The notes under the pieces: model-generated
What the model was told of the DNA's origin: nothing
Seen by the model: the letters and a program-made list of their open reading frames with translations, nothing else
Database searches by the model: none
In this document: one piece after another, positions 15,601 through 23,793 of the stretch
Layout: each line of letters opens with the position of its first letter
How positions within the stretch are numbered: position 1 is the stretch's first letter
Program-made: the position numbers and the translations under genes
Assembly: GCF_004920835.1 (NCBI RefSeq)
Contig: NZ_QFHO01000011.1
Coordinates: forward strand, 1 to 64,000
DNA: 64,000 bases
Source of the DNA: Stenotrophomonas maltophilia
Lineage (GTDB): Bacteria; Pseudomonadota; Gammaproteobacteria; Xanthomonadales; Xanthomonadaceae
Direction: 5' to 3'

Positions 15601-16064
15601 TGGCCGTGGTCCACGCGCCACGGATCGTAGCTGCCGAACCACCACAGGTAACCTTCTGGGTCGGCACAGGCGTAGCCACCTGGGTCGGCACAGGCGTAGC
15701 CACGGCCACCGTAGTCCTGGTCGGCAATGTCGATGACGATGCGAGCGCCGGCGGCCTTGGCCCGCGCGTAGTGCGCGTCGGCATCGGCAACGATCACGCA
15801 GGCGCTCTGGGTCTGGCGGCCGCCGACCTCGTCCGGCATCACCGCCAGCTTGGACCATTCGCCGCTACTGCTGCTCGAGCCGAGCATGATCATGCCGCTG
15901 CCATATGTGAGCTGCGCATGGAACACGATATCGCCGTCGGCATACACCGCCTGGACGTGAAAACCGAAGGCGCGTTGCAACCACTCGATGGCGGCCCGCG
16001 CGTCACGGTAGCGCAGGCACGGAATGATGGTCGACCCGTTGCTCGGTTGTCCGTTCTCGCCCAT
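15597..16064 (-). CDS. VOC/glyoxalase-like protein with internal 8-residue duplication
   Basis: This 155-aa protein belongs to the vicinal-oxygen-chelate superfamily (PhnB/YciT-like). It starts STIIPCLRYRDARAAIEWL and has the usual VFHAQLTYGSGMIMLG strand. AGGAGG lies 9-14 nt upstream of the ATG at 16064. Near the C-terminus, where relatives normally read GYACADPEGYLW, it has GYACADPG directly followed by GYACADPEGYLW. This comes from a perfect 24-bp tandem repeat. The extra eight residues fall in the last beta strand next to the metal-site Glu of PEG, so folding or activity may be altered. It is coupled to DUF72 by a GTGA overlap. Confidence 0.88.
   Translation of the reverse strand: MGENGQPSNGSTIIPCLRYRDARAAIEWLQRAFGFHVQAVYADGDIVFHAQLTYGSGMIMLGSSSSSGEWSKLAVMPDEVGGRQTQSACVIVADADAHYARAKAAGARIVIDIADQDYGGRGYACADPGGYACADPEGYLWWFGSYDPWRVDHGQ
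15656..15703. repeat. Perfect 24-bp tandem duplication inside the VOC gene
   Basis: The unit ctgggtcggcacaggcgtag+ccac occupies 15656-15679 and again 15680-15703 with no mismatch. Because 24 is a multiple of three the reading frame is kept, adding eight residues. An exact repeat suggests a recent replication-slippage event. Confidence 0.95.
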
Positions 16065-16174
16065 GACACCCCTCCTATGGCACAGGGCAGGCTGCGCCCG
16101 GGGCCGTTACCATCGCGCGAAACCCCGGTGACGGCCTGCACATGGCCGCCACCCCTGTTCGGAGATCGTGCTGG

Positions 16175-17737
16175 ATGAAAACCTGGATTGGAGGAGCCGT
16201 GCTGCTGGCGTGCACGACCATGGCGAACGCTGCGACCCCGGAGCAGCTGAAGGACCTGGATGCCACCGTCGAGCGCGTGCGTGCACAGTTCGACGTGCCC
16301 GGCATTGCCGTGGCCGTGGTCAAGGACGGCCAAGTGGTGCTGGAACGCGGCTGGGGCGTGCGCGAGCAGGGCAAGCCGGAGCCGGTGCAGGCCGATACGC
16401 TGTTCGCCATCGCTTCCAACACCAAGGCATTCACCGCCACCTCGCTGAACCTGCTGGCCGAGGACGGCAAGCTGAAGATGGACGACAAGGTGATCGACCA
16501 CCTGCCGTCGTTCCGCATGTCCGACCCGTTCGTGACCGGCCAGATGACGATCCGGGACCTGCTATCGCACCGCAGCGGCCTGAGCCTGGGTGCCGGTGAC
16601 CTGCTGTTCTGGCCGACAACCTCCTACAGCAACGCTGAAGTGGTGGAGCGTCTGGGCAAGGTGCCACTGAAGGGTGGGTTCCGCGAAAGCTACGCCTACG
16701 ACAACATCCTGTACGCGGTCGCCCAGCAGGTGATCGAACATGTCTCCGGCATGAGCTACCAGCAGTTCCTGCAGACCCGCATCTTCGACAAGGTGGGCAT
16801 GGCCGGCACGCGCTACAACGCCGATCACCTGAAGCCGGGCGACAAGGCGGCGGTCGGCCACGCCAAGTTCGATTTCAAGGACCTGCGCACCGTCGCGCCG
16901 CTGACCTGGTCGAACAACGCCGGCGCCGGTGGAATCTATTCCAGCGCGCACGACATGGCGCGCTGGATGCAGGTACAGCTGGCCGAGGGCAAGCTGGCCG
17001 ATGGCACGCTGCTGTTCACCGACAAGAGCCAGCAGCAGATGTGGCGGATGATCACGCCACAGTCGATCCCGGCGCCGAGCGTGCCGGAGCTGGCACCGGC
17101 GCGGGCCAACTTCGCCGGCTATGGCGAGGGCTGGAGCCTGAGTGACTACCGCGGGCAGAAACTGGTCTGGCACACCGGTGGCTGGCCGGGCATGGTTTCG
17201 CGGCTGACCCTGGTGCCGGGCGAGAAGCTGGGCGTGGTGGTGCTGACCAACCAGGAAGTGGGTGCGGCGTTCAACGCGATCACCCTGAGCGTGCTTGATG
17301 CCTATCTGGGCGGCGAGAAGCACGACTGGGTGGATGCCTATGCCAAGGCCGTGGCCAAGGGCCAGGACAAGGCCGACGAGGCCTGGGCCAAGCACCAGGC
17401 GGCGCGCGACAAGGGCAGCAAGCCGTCGCTGGCAATGGCCGGCTACAGCGGCACCTTCCGCGACCGCTGGTACGGCGACATGCAGGTCAGCGCCGAGGGC
17501 AAGGGGCTGCGCCTGCGCTTCATGAAGACCGCGCAGCTGAGCGGCCGGCTGGAGCATTGGCAGCACGACACCTTCATCGTGCGCTGGGACGACCGTTCGC
17601 TCAACGCCGATGCGTTCGTGAACTTCAGCCTGGACCCGGACGGCAGGGTGCGCGAGGTGCGCATGCAGTCGATCTCCGACCTGACCGATTTCAGCTTCGA
17701 TTTCCAGGACCTGCTGTTCACCCCGGTGGCCCGGTAG
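16175..17737 (+). CDS. Secreted serine hydrolase (beta-lactamase/CubicO family)
   Basis: The 520-aa product has a Sec signal (MKTWIGGAVLLACTTMANA, cleaved before ATPEQ) and a class C beta-lactamase-like domain of about 350 residues. The nucleophile motif SxxK is ASNTKAFTA, the YxN motif is YDNILYAVAQQ, and HTGG near residue 330 replaces KTG. A C-terminal DUF3471-like beta domain follows (MAGYSGTFRDRWYGDM). Such proteins are esterases or D-amino-acid peptidases rather than true beta-lactamases. The ATG at 16175 was chosen because it opens the signal peptide. It is divergent from the VOC-DUF72 pair. The stop codon lies in the GTAG head of a SMAG repeat. Confidence 0.9.
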   Translation: MKTWIGGAVLLACTTMANAATPEQLKDLDATVERVRAQFDVPGIAVAVVKDGQVVLERGWGVREQGKPEPVQADTLFAIASNTKAFTATSLNLLAEDGKLKMDDKVIDHLPSFRMSDPFVTGQMTIRDLLSHRSGLSLGAGDLLFWPTTSYSNAEVVERLGKVPLKGGFRESYAYDNILYAVAQQVIEHVSGMSYQQFLQTRIFDKVGMAGTRYNADHLKPGDKAAVGHAKFDFKDLRTVAPLTWSNNAGAGGIYSSAHDMARWMQVQLAEGKLADGTLLFTDKSQQQMWRMITPQSIPAPSVPELAPARANFAGYGEGWSLSDYRGQKLVWHTGGWPGMVSRLTLVPGEKLGVVVLTNQEVGAAFNAITLSVLDAYLGGEKHDWVDAYAKAVAKGQDKADEAWAKHQAARDKGSKPSLAMAGYSGTFRDRWYGDMQVSAEGKGLRLRFMKTAQLSGRLEHWQHDTFIVRWDDRSLNADAFVNFSLDPDGRVREVRMQSISDLTDFSFDFQDLLFTPVAR

Positions 17738-17790
17738 GTGCCAACCTTGGTTGGCCTGCGGTAGGGCGCCCACCAAGGTGGGCGACTACC
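17734..17790. repeat. Two SMAG-type hairpins overlapping a stop codon
   Basis: The first element, GTAGGTGCCAACCTTGGTTG then GC (17734-17755), contains the stem GCCAACC/GGTTGGC. The second (17761-17789) is GTAGGGCGCCCACC AA GGTGGGCGACTAC. The TAG of the first GTAG is the stop codon of the serine hydrolase gene (17735-17737). Confidence 0.85.
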
Positions 17791-17869
17791 GGGGGGCTCA
17801 GGCGATCATCGGCTGGCGTACACATCCGGCGTGGGATACTTCGCCGCTTGCAAGAGGCGAGGGAATGCG

Positions 17870-19702
17870 ATGTTCCGTTGGTTTGAATCCCTGATTCCGG
17901 TGTTTCCGCCCGTGGACGGGCGCATGCCGCCGCGCAAGGTGGTGCCGTTCTACCTGCACTACCTGCGCCCGGTGTGGCCGGTGCTGCTGGCCACGCTGAT
18001 TGCCGGCCTGCTGCTGGCGCTGGTGGAAGTGGCGATGTTCGATTACCTGGGCCGCATCGTCGACATGGTCGCCGAGCAGCCCGGTGCCGGCTTCTTCCAG
18101 CGCCATGCCAACGAGCTGGGCTGGATGCTGTTCATCACGGTCATCGCTCGGCCGATCCTGGTCGGCCTGCACAACCTGCTGGTCAACCAGGCGATCGTGC
18201 CAGGCCTGAGCAACCGCTCGCGCTGGCTGATGCACAACTACGTGGTGCGGCAGAGCCTGAACTTCTTCCAGAACGACTTCGCTGGAAGCGTGGCCAACCG
18301 GGTGATGCAGACCGGTACCTCGCTGCGCGAATCGGCTGTGCAGATGGTCGATTCGCTGTGGTACATCGTGGTCTATACCGGCACTGCGCTGTACCTGTTC
18401 GCACAGGCCGACTGGCGCCTGATGGTGCCGTTGATCCTGTGGCTGCTGACCTATGCAGTGATCCTGATGTACTTCGTGCCGCGCGCGAAGGAACGGGCGT
18501 GGATCGCTTCCGAAGCACGTTCCAAGGCGATGGGCCGCATCGTCGACGGCTACACCAACATCCCTACGCTGAAGCTGTTCGCCCATGGTGGCCGCGAGCA
18601 GGCCTATGTGGCCGAGTCGATCCAGGAACTGGCGGTGAAGCACCGCGCGCAGACCCGGGTCACCACCGGCATGGACCTGGCCATCGCCATCGTCAACGGT
18701 TTCCTGATCGCCGGTACCTGCGGCCTGGCGCTGTGGTTGTGGAACGGCGGCCACATCACCGTTGGCGCGATCACGCTGGCGACCGGCCTGGTGATCCGCA
18801 TCCACAACATGTCCGGCTGGATCATGTGGACCATCAACGGCATCTTCGAGGACATCGGCACGGTACAGGATGGCATCACCACCATCGCCCAGCCGCTGAC
18901 CGTGCAGGACCGCGAGGATGCGGTGCCGCTGCAGGTGACCCGTGGTGGCGTGCACTTCCAGGACATCCACTTCCACTACGGCAAGAAGGGCGGCGTGATC
19001 GCCGGACTGGACCTGGTGGTGAAGCCGGGCGAGAAGATCGGCCTGGTCGGCCCTTCCGGTGCCGGCAAGTCGACCCTGGTCAACGTGCTGCTGCGGCTCT
19101 ACGACCTGGAAAGCGGGCGAATCCTGATCGACGATCAGGACATTGCCTACGTTACGCAGGAAAGCCTGCGCCAGCAGATCGGCGTGGTCACCCAGGACAC
19201 CTCGCTGCTGCATCGTTCGATCCGCGACAACCTGCTGTATGGCCGCCCCGATGCCACTGACGAGCAGTTGCATGCCGCCGTGGCCAAGGCGCGCGCCGCA
19301 GCCTTCATCGATACGCTGGTGGACGGGCAAGGCCGGCGTGGCTACGACGCGCACGTGGGCGAGCGCGGCGTGAAGCTGTCCGGTGGCCAGCGCCAGCGCA
19401 TCGCCATTGCCCGCGTGCTGCTGAAGGACGCACCGATCCTGGTGCTGGATGAGGCGACCTCGGCATTGGACTCGGAAGTGGAAGCAGCGATCCAGGACAG
19501 CCTGGACCAGTTGATGGGCAACAAGACGGTGATCGCGATCGCGCACCGCTTGTCGACCATCGCGCGCATGGACCGGCTGGTGGTGATGGACCAGGGCCGC
19601 ATCGTCGAGACCGGTAGCCACGCCGAGCTGATCGAGGCCGGTGGACTGTATGCGCGGTTGTGGGCGCGACAGACCGGTGGTTTCGTCGCTGCTGATCAGT
19701 GA
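17870..19702 (+). CDS. ABC exporter, fused membrane and ATPase domains
   Basis: This 610-aa half-transporter has an N-terminal exporter-type membrane domain with six helices (about 25-325) and a C-terminal ATPase domain (about 360-600). Walker A is GPSGAGKST, the signature LSGGQRQRIAIAR, Walker B ILVLDEATSALD and the switch His IAHRLST; all are intact. It is expected to work as a homodimer exporting lipids, peptides or drugs. Its layout resembles MsbA-like exporters, but no accessory gene indicates a substrate. The ATG at 17870 (MFRWFESLIPV) fits the start of the first cytoplasmic segment. Confidence 0.93.
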   Translation: MFRWFESLIPVFPPVDGRMPPRKVVPFYLHYLRPVWPVLLATLIAGLLLALVEVAMFDYLGRIVDMVAEQPGAGFFQRHANELGWMLFITVIARPILVGLHNLLVNQAIVPGLSNRSRWLMHNYVVRQSLNFFQNDFAGSVANRVMQTGTSLRESAVQMVDSLWYIVVYTGTALYLFAQADWRLMVPLILWLLTYAVILMYFVPRAKERAWIASEARSKAMGRIVDGYTNIPTLKLFAHGGREQAYVAESIQELAVKHRAQTRVTTGMDLAIAIVNGFLIAGTCGLALWLWNGGHITVGAITLATGLVIRIHNMSGWIMWTINGIFEDIGTVQDGITTIAQPLTVQDREDAVPLQVTRGGVHFQDIHFHYGKKGGVIAGLDLVVKPGEKIGLVGPSGAGKSTLVNVLLRLYDLESGRILIDDQDIAYVTQESLRQQIGVVTQDTSLLHRSIRDNLLYGRPDATDEQLHAAVAKARAAAFIDTLVDGQGRRGYDAHVGERGVKLSGGQRQRIAIARVLLKDAPILVLDEATSALDSEVEAAIQDSLDQLMGNKTVIAIAHRLSTIARMDRLVVMDQGRIVETGSHAELIEAGGLYARLWARQTGGFVAADQ

Positions 19703-19709
19703 TCGTTTC

Positions 19710-19791
19710 GGGGTCGGAGCCCTTTCCGGTGGAAAGGGCTCCGACCCCACATCACGTCCCCCAAGGACGGAACCTTTTCCGCAGGAAAAGG
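19710..19791. repeat. Paired hairpins between the ABC exporter and agp
   Basis: The first hairpin has exact 18-bp arms, GGGGTCGGAGCCCTTTCC at 19710-19727 and its complement at 19731-19748, with a 3-nt GGT loop. A second, CCTTTTCC GCA GGAAAAGG, follows at about 19773-19791. A further partial copy (GAGCCCTTTCC) occurs at 19803-19813. The motif family centred on AAAGGGCTCCGACCCC is typical of xanthomonad intergenic repeats. The first hairpin, 8 nt after the exporter stop, could terminate transcription. Confidence 0.75.
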
Positions 19792-19822
19792 CTCTGACAC
19801 CGAGCCCTTTCCGGAAACCAGC

Positions 19823-21040
19823 ATGATCCGATTCCTGTGCCCCCTGTTTCTGGCGCTCACCCTCGCCGCAACGGTTGCGGCCGCTGCGCCGGCGCCAGTG
19901 GAAGGCGACCACCTCGAGCAGGTTGTCCTGCTCAGCCGCCACAACCTGCGCGCTCCGGTGGTGGCATCGGGTGCTTTGGCCAATGCCACACCGGAGCGCT
20001 GGCCAATCTGGGACGTGGGTGCTGGCGAGCTGACCACCAAGGGCGGCGTGCTGGAGGTCTACATGGGCCGTTACATTGGCCAGTGGCTGCGCCACGCACA
20101 GCTGCTGCCGGTATCAGGCTGCCCGCAGCCGGCTGATTTCCATGCCCATGCCAACAGCCTGCAGCGCACCCAGGCCACCGCACAGTTCTTCATCGCCGGT
20201 GCGTTCCCGGGCTGCCATGTCACGGTCGAGCAGCGCATGCCGCTGGGAGTCATGGATCCGTTGTTCAACCCGGTGATCCACAACGGTGATGCGGCCTTCC
20301 GCGAACGCGCGTTGTCGGCGATGCAACAGGCGCAGGTCGCATCGTATCTGGCACCGGCGTTGGCAGTGGTGGAGGCGATCACCCGCTACCCGCAGTCGGC
20401 TGCGTGCGCAGGCCGCAGCGAATGCCACCTGACGCCGGCCGATTCCATTCTCAGCGCAGAGCCGGGCAGGGAACCGCGTACTACCGGTTCGTTGGCCCTG
20501 GCCAGCGGGCTGGTCGATGCCTTGCTAATGGAGCACTACCAGGGCAATGGCATCCCCCGCGAAGGCTGGGGCCGATTGAACACGGAGGCCCAATGGCAGG
20601 CGCTGGCGCAGATCCGCAACCGCTACCAGGACATCCTATTCGGCACCCCCGAGGTCGCCCATGACGTGGCCGCGCCGCTGCTGGCAAGAGTGAATGCGTT
20701 GTTCGAGGACCCGGCATCGCCGAAGGTGAGCCTGCTGGTCGGCCACGATTCCAACATCGGTTCCGTGCTGGCGGCGCTGGGAATCGCGGACTACACGTTG
20801 CCGGGCCAGTACGAGAAGACGCCGATCGGCGGTCTGCTGCAGTTTGAACGCTGGCGTGATCATGGGGCAGGCGAAGCGCGTTATCGGTTGGTGTATGTCT
20901 ATCCCACGCGCGGGCAGCTGCGTGGTGCTATCCCGTTGACCGACGCGCAGCCGCCGGGGCGGGTGGAGCTGATGCTGCCGGGCTGTGGGCAGTCGGGTTG
21001 CAGTGAAGCGCAGTTCAAGAAGCTGCTGCATTCACCTTGA
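19823..21040 (+). CDS. agp: Periplasmic glucose-1-phosphatase
   Basis: This 405-aa protein of the histidine acid phosphatase family has a signal peptide (about residues 1-22). The catalytic motif is SRHNLRAP with Arg39 and His40; Asn41 in place of Gly is the glucose-1-phosphatase form (phytases have RHGxRxP). The proton-donor motif VGHDSN has His308 and Asp309. Phrases such as ELTTKGGVLEVYMG, ANSLQRTQATAQFF and EKTPIGG follow E. coli Agp closely. It releases glucose from glucose-1-phosphate in the periplasm and may also act on inositol phosphates. It is a single gene. Confidence 0.92.
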   Translation: MIRFLCPLFLALTLAATVAAAAPAPVEGDHLEQVVLLSRHNLRAPVVASGALANATPERWPIWDVGAGELTTKGGVLEVYMGRYIGQWLRHAQLLPVSGCPQPADFHAHANSLQRTQATAQFFIAGAFPGCHVTVEQRMPLGVMDPLFNPVIHNGDAAFRERALSAMQQAQVASYLAPALAVVEAITRYPQSAACAGRSECHLTPADSILSAEPGREPRTTGSLALASGLVDALLMEHYQGNGIPREGWGRLNTEAQWQALAQIRNRYQDILFGTPEVAHDVAAPLLARVNALFEDPASPKVSLLVGHDSNIGSVLAALGIADYTLPGQYEKTPIGGLLQFERWRDHGAGEARYRLVYVYPTRGQLRGAIPLTDAQPPGRVELMLPGCGQSGCSEAQFKKLLHSP

Positions 21041-21151
21041 ATCCGGGGATGGATGGCAGCGTCGCATTGTGATGAGACGGAGGCAGCTTCGCGTCCCGTA
21101 TGCTCGGATTCGGGTAGTCTCCAGCGATCAACCAAGCGATCTCGGTGAATC

Positions 21152-21388
21152 ATGAACATTACGGGCTTTCTTGTAATGGACGGTGATGGAGATGAAATAA
21201 GGGCGGATCCCCATGGCAGCAACATTGCCTTTACGTGTTTTGATTGTGGATATCCGGTGGTGGCCGATGCCTCGGAGAACCAACGTGGGAGCGACGAGGA
21301 TTGTCCCGCTGCCTGCCGCGGGTGTGGTGTGGAGTACTTCCTCGATTTGAGACTGAACTCGAGGAAGCTGTATATCCACATCGTCTGA
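21152..21388 (+). CDS. Small zinc-ribbon-like hypothetical protein
   Basis: The product is 78 aa. Two Cys pairs, CFDCG (about residues 29-33) and CRGCG (about 55-59), are spaced like a zinc ribbon. The first half is acidic (MDGDGDEIRADPHG). A TAGTCT hexamer ends 31 nt upstream, and GGTGA before the ATG is a weak ribosome binding site. Codon use is less GC-rich than in neighbouring genes (runs such as GAAATAAGG and GGATATCC), which may point to recent acquisition. It resembles no family recognised here. It could be a short immunity- or toxin-type protein or a metal-binding adaptor; this is not established. Confidence 0.6.
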   Translation: MNITGFLVMDGDGDEIRADPHGSNIAFTCFDCGYPVVADASENQRGSDEDCPAACRGCGVEYFLDLRLNSRKLYIHIV

Positions 21389-21463
21389 TTGAGTGGTGGC
21401 AGAAGCGGTGCGAACCAAGGTTCGCACCCACCAGGATGGCAGGTCGCAACTGCCAGAACAGAA

Positions 21464-21489
21464 AACGGCCCGGGTCTTCCCGGGCCGTT
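21464..21489 (-). terminator. Rho-independent terminator of the DUF885 gene
   Basis: AACGGCCCGGG (21464-21474) and CCCGGGCCGTT (21479-21489) form an 11-bp stem with a 4-nt loop. On the minus strand it is followed by TTCTG, 26 nt past the stop of the DUF885 gene. It is symmetrical enough to act on the small plus-strand gene as well. Confidence 0.8.
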
Positions 21490-21514
21490 CCATTTCCGAC
21501 TCACACCTGATCGA

Positions 21515-23323
21515 TCACTCGATCGGCTGGTCCAGCATCAGCTGGCGTGCGAAGCGCACCGGCGGTGCGCCGTAGGACAGCATCTGGTCGTGGTAGGCCT
21601 TCAGGTTGAACTTGTCACCCAGCTTGTCCTGCATCGCCTTGCGGGTGTCGAAGTGTTCCTGCGCACCGACGAAGTAGGTCGGCAGCTGTGCCGACGTCAG
21701 CTGTGCGCGCACCCACTTGCCGGAGGCTTCGCTTTCCTGCTGGAACGCGTCGTGGGTCATCAGGTGCATCGCCTTTTCGCGATCCCAGTTGTCCACGTGC
21801 ACGCCCTGGTCGAGGATCGCGTTGGAGATCGTGCGCAGGTAGAACTTCAGCTGCACCAGGTGGAACAACGGGTCGTTGTTGAGATACCCCTGCTCCTGCA
21901 TCATGCGCTCGGTGTAGACCGCCCAGCCTTCGGCGAACAGGCCCGAGCGCAGCACCGCACGCAGGGTGGAGGGGAACTTGGCCGAATGCCAGCCTTCCAG
22001 GTAATGGCCCGGCGTGCCTTCGTGGATGCTCAGCAGGTGGATCATGCGCGAGTTGTACTCACGCAGGAACGAGTCGACCTGCTTGTCGTTCCAGTCCTCC
22101 GGAATCGGCGAGACGGCGTAGAAGGTCTTCAGGTTCTTGTCCAGCGGGCCGGGCGAATCGCAGTAGGCCACGGCCACGCCACGCTGGAATTCCGGCATCA
22201 GGATGATGTCCACCGGCGCGTCGGGCAGGGTCATCAGATCGTGTTCGCGGACGAACGCAGTGGACTGGTCCAGCGCGGCCTTGGCATCGTCGACCACCTT
22301 GTCGCGTGCAGGCTTGTCAGCGTAGGCCAGTTCCAGCGCGGCCTCGATCGCCTTCTGCTGCTGCTCGTCGGTCGGCTGCGCCGGCATCTCCGGTGCGCCG
22401 GGCTTGTGCTTCAGCACGGTCTGCGCGATGCCGTACATGTCTTCGCGCACGCGCTTGAGTTCGGCGCGTGCTCGCTCGCCGATCTCCTGCCGCGACAGCG
22501 AGGAATTCAGCGCGAACTTCAGCTTCTGGTCGTACTTCTCCGCACCGATGCGGAAGTCGCCCTTGGCGTTGGGCACCAGGGTCTTGTCCAGCCAGGTCTG
22601 CTGCTCGTCCACGGCCTTCTTCAGGCCATCGATGGCGGCCTGCAGGCGCTGCTGGTCGGCCTGCGGCAGTTCGCCGATGTGCGGGGTGATGAAGGTATCG
22701 ACGATGCTGAGAATGCCCTTGTTCTGCTTGGCCACCGTCTCGGCATGGATCTTTGGCACGCGGGCCGGATCCAGGTTCTCGCGGGCCTGGGCGAAGATCG
22801 CCGGCAGCTTCTCCATGCGCGCGGTGGCCGACTTCAGGCGCTCGGGCAGCGGTGCGAACTCACGGGCCATCAGGCCGTAGATCGCGCTGCCGGCCACGCC
22901 GTTGTACAGCTGCGGGTCCCACTTGCCGGACTGCATGACCTCGGCATTCCAGATCTCCGACTGCAGCTGGTTGCGCAGGATCGCCGCGTCCACCTGGTTC
23001 TCGCGGCCGAGCTTGGCCACCTCGATCTTGTCCAGCTCGCCCAACAGCGCCTTGTAGGCGGCCAGGGTCTTCTGCTGGCCGGCCGCGCTCAGGTCGTCGA
23101 TCTCGCTGTCATAGCGGTGGTCGCCGATCTGGGTGGCGCTGACCGGCGAGAGCTGCATCCAGGTGTCCAGGGCGCGCTTGGACAGGTCGGCGAAGGCGGC
23201 ATCAACCGCTGCGTCACCGGCCTGCTGGTTGGCGGCCGGGGTGGAACCGTTGGTCGGGGCGTCGGCCGGCTGGCAACCGGCCAGGGCGGCGACCAGGGCG
23301 AGGGCAAGAAGATGCGGGCGCAT
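21515..23323 (-). CDS. DUF885 family lipoprotein (putative metallopeptidase)
   Basis: The protein has 602 aa. The start at 23323 gives a lipoprotein signal with lipobox LAGC (MRPHLLALALVAALAGC). The long helical body ends with the DUF885 hallmark SIHEGTPGHYLEGWH at about residue 440, an extended HExxxH arrangement resembling zinc metallopeptidases. The downstream Glu region FAEGWAVYTERMM is also conserved. DUF885 proteins are abundant in xanthomonads and are predicted peptidases without assigned substrates. It would sit on the periplasmic side of a membrane. It is transcribed divergently from the GFA gene. Confidence 0.9.
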   Translation of the reverse strand: MRPHLLALALVAALAGCQPADAPTNGSTPAANQQAGDAAVDAAFADLSKRALDTWMQLSPVSATQIGDHRYDSEIDDLSAAGQQKTLAAYKALLGELDKIEVAKLGRENQVDAAILRNQLQSEIWNAEVMQSGKWDPQLYNGVAGSAIYGLMAREFAPLPERLKSATARMEKLPAIFAQARENLDPARVPKIHAETVAKQNKGILSIVDTFITPHIGELPQADQQRLQAAIDGLKKAVDEQQTWLDKTLVPNAKGDFRIGAEKYDQKLKFALNSSLSRQEIGERARAELKRVREDMYGIAQTVLKHKPGAPEMPAQPTDEQQQKAIEAALELAYADKPARDKVVDDAKAALDQSTAFVREHDLMTLPDAPVDIILMPEFQRGVAVAYCDSPGPLDKNLKTFYAVSPIPEDWNDKQVDSFLREYNSRMIHLLSIHEGTPGHYLEGWHSAKFPSTLRAVLRSGLFAEGWAVYTERMMQEQGYLNNDPLFHLVQLKFYLRTISNAILDQGVHVDNWDREKAMHLMTHDAFQQESEASGKWVRAQLTSAQLPTYFVGAQEHFDTRKAMQDKLGDKFNLKAYHDQMLSYGAPPVRFARQLMLDQPIE

Positions 23324-23436
23324 CGGCGTTCCTGTACTGGGGTCAATTCCCGAGCATAGGCCCCCGGAGCTGCTTTGTCCCCGTGCCATAGGATTACCAT
23401 GGGCACTGACAAGGACCCTCCAGCGGAGCGCAGGAC

Positions 23437-23793
23437 ATGGAATACCAGGGAAGCTGCCATTGCGGCAGGATCGCATTCACCGTACAGGCCGAGGCGCCGA
23501 TCAGCGACGTCATCGACTGCAACTGCTCGATGTGCCGTCGCCGCGGCAGCCTGCTGTGGTTTGCCCCGCGCGAGGCGTTCCAGCTGAGCACCAATCCCGC
23601 GGACGTGGCCACCTATCATTTCAACAAGGCCCACATCGATCATCACCATTGCCGCGAGTGCGGCGTTGCGCCCTACAGCGAAGCGGTGGACCCGCGCACC
23701 GGCACGCCGATGGTGGCGGTGAACGTGCGCTGCGTACCGCAGGTGGATCTGGCCACGTTGGCGGTGATGTCCTACGACGGAGCGGCACTGTGA
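23437..23793 (+). CDS. GFA-family (glutathione-dependent formaldehyde-activating-like) protein
   Basis: This 118-aa zinc protein of the Mss4/GFA fold has the Cys sets CHCG (about 8-11), CNCSMC (about 30-35) and CREC (about 73-76), with an HIDHHHC run. These match the two zinc sites of the family. The biochemical role of most members is unknown, since activity in formaldehyde addition to glutathione is not general. Its TGA overlaps the GTG start of the next gene, so the two are coupled. Confidence 0.9.
   Translation: MEYQGSCHCGRIAFTVQAEAPISDVIDCNCSMCRRRGSLLWFAPREAFQLSTNPADVATYHFNKAHIDHHHCRECGVAPYSEAVDPRTGTPMVAVNVRCVPQVDLATLAVMSYDGAAL

Noticed and set aside
16175..17737. Considered as an antibiotic-resistance beta-lactamase
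   Set aside because: SxxK, YxN and HTGG plus the C-terminal DUF3471-like domain fit the esterase/peptidase branch; no evidence for beta-lactam hydrolysis.
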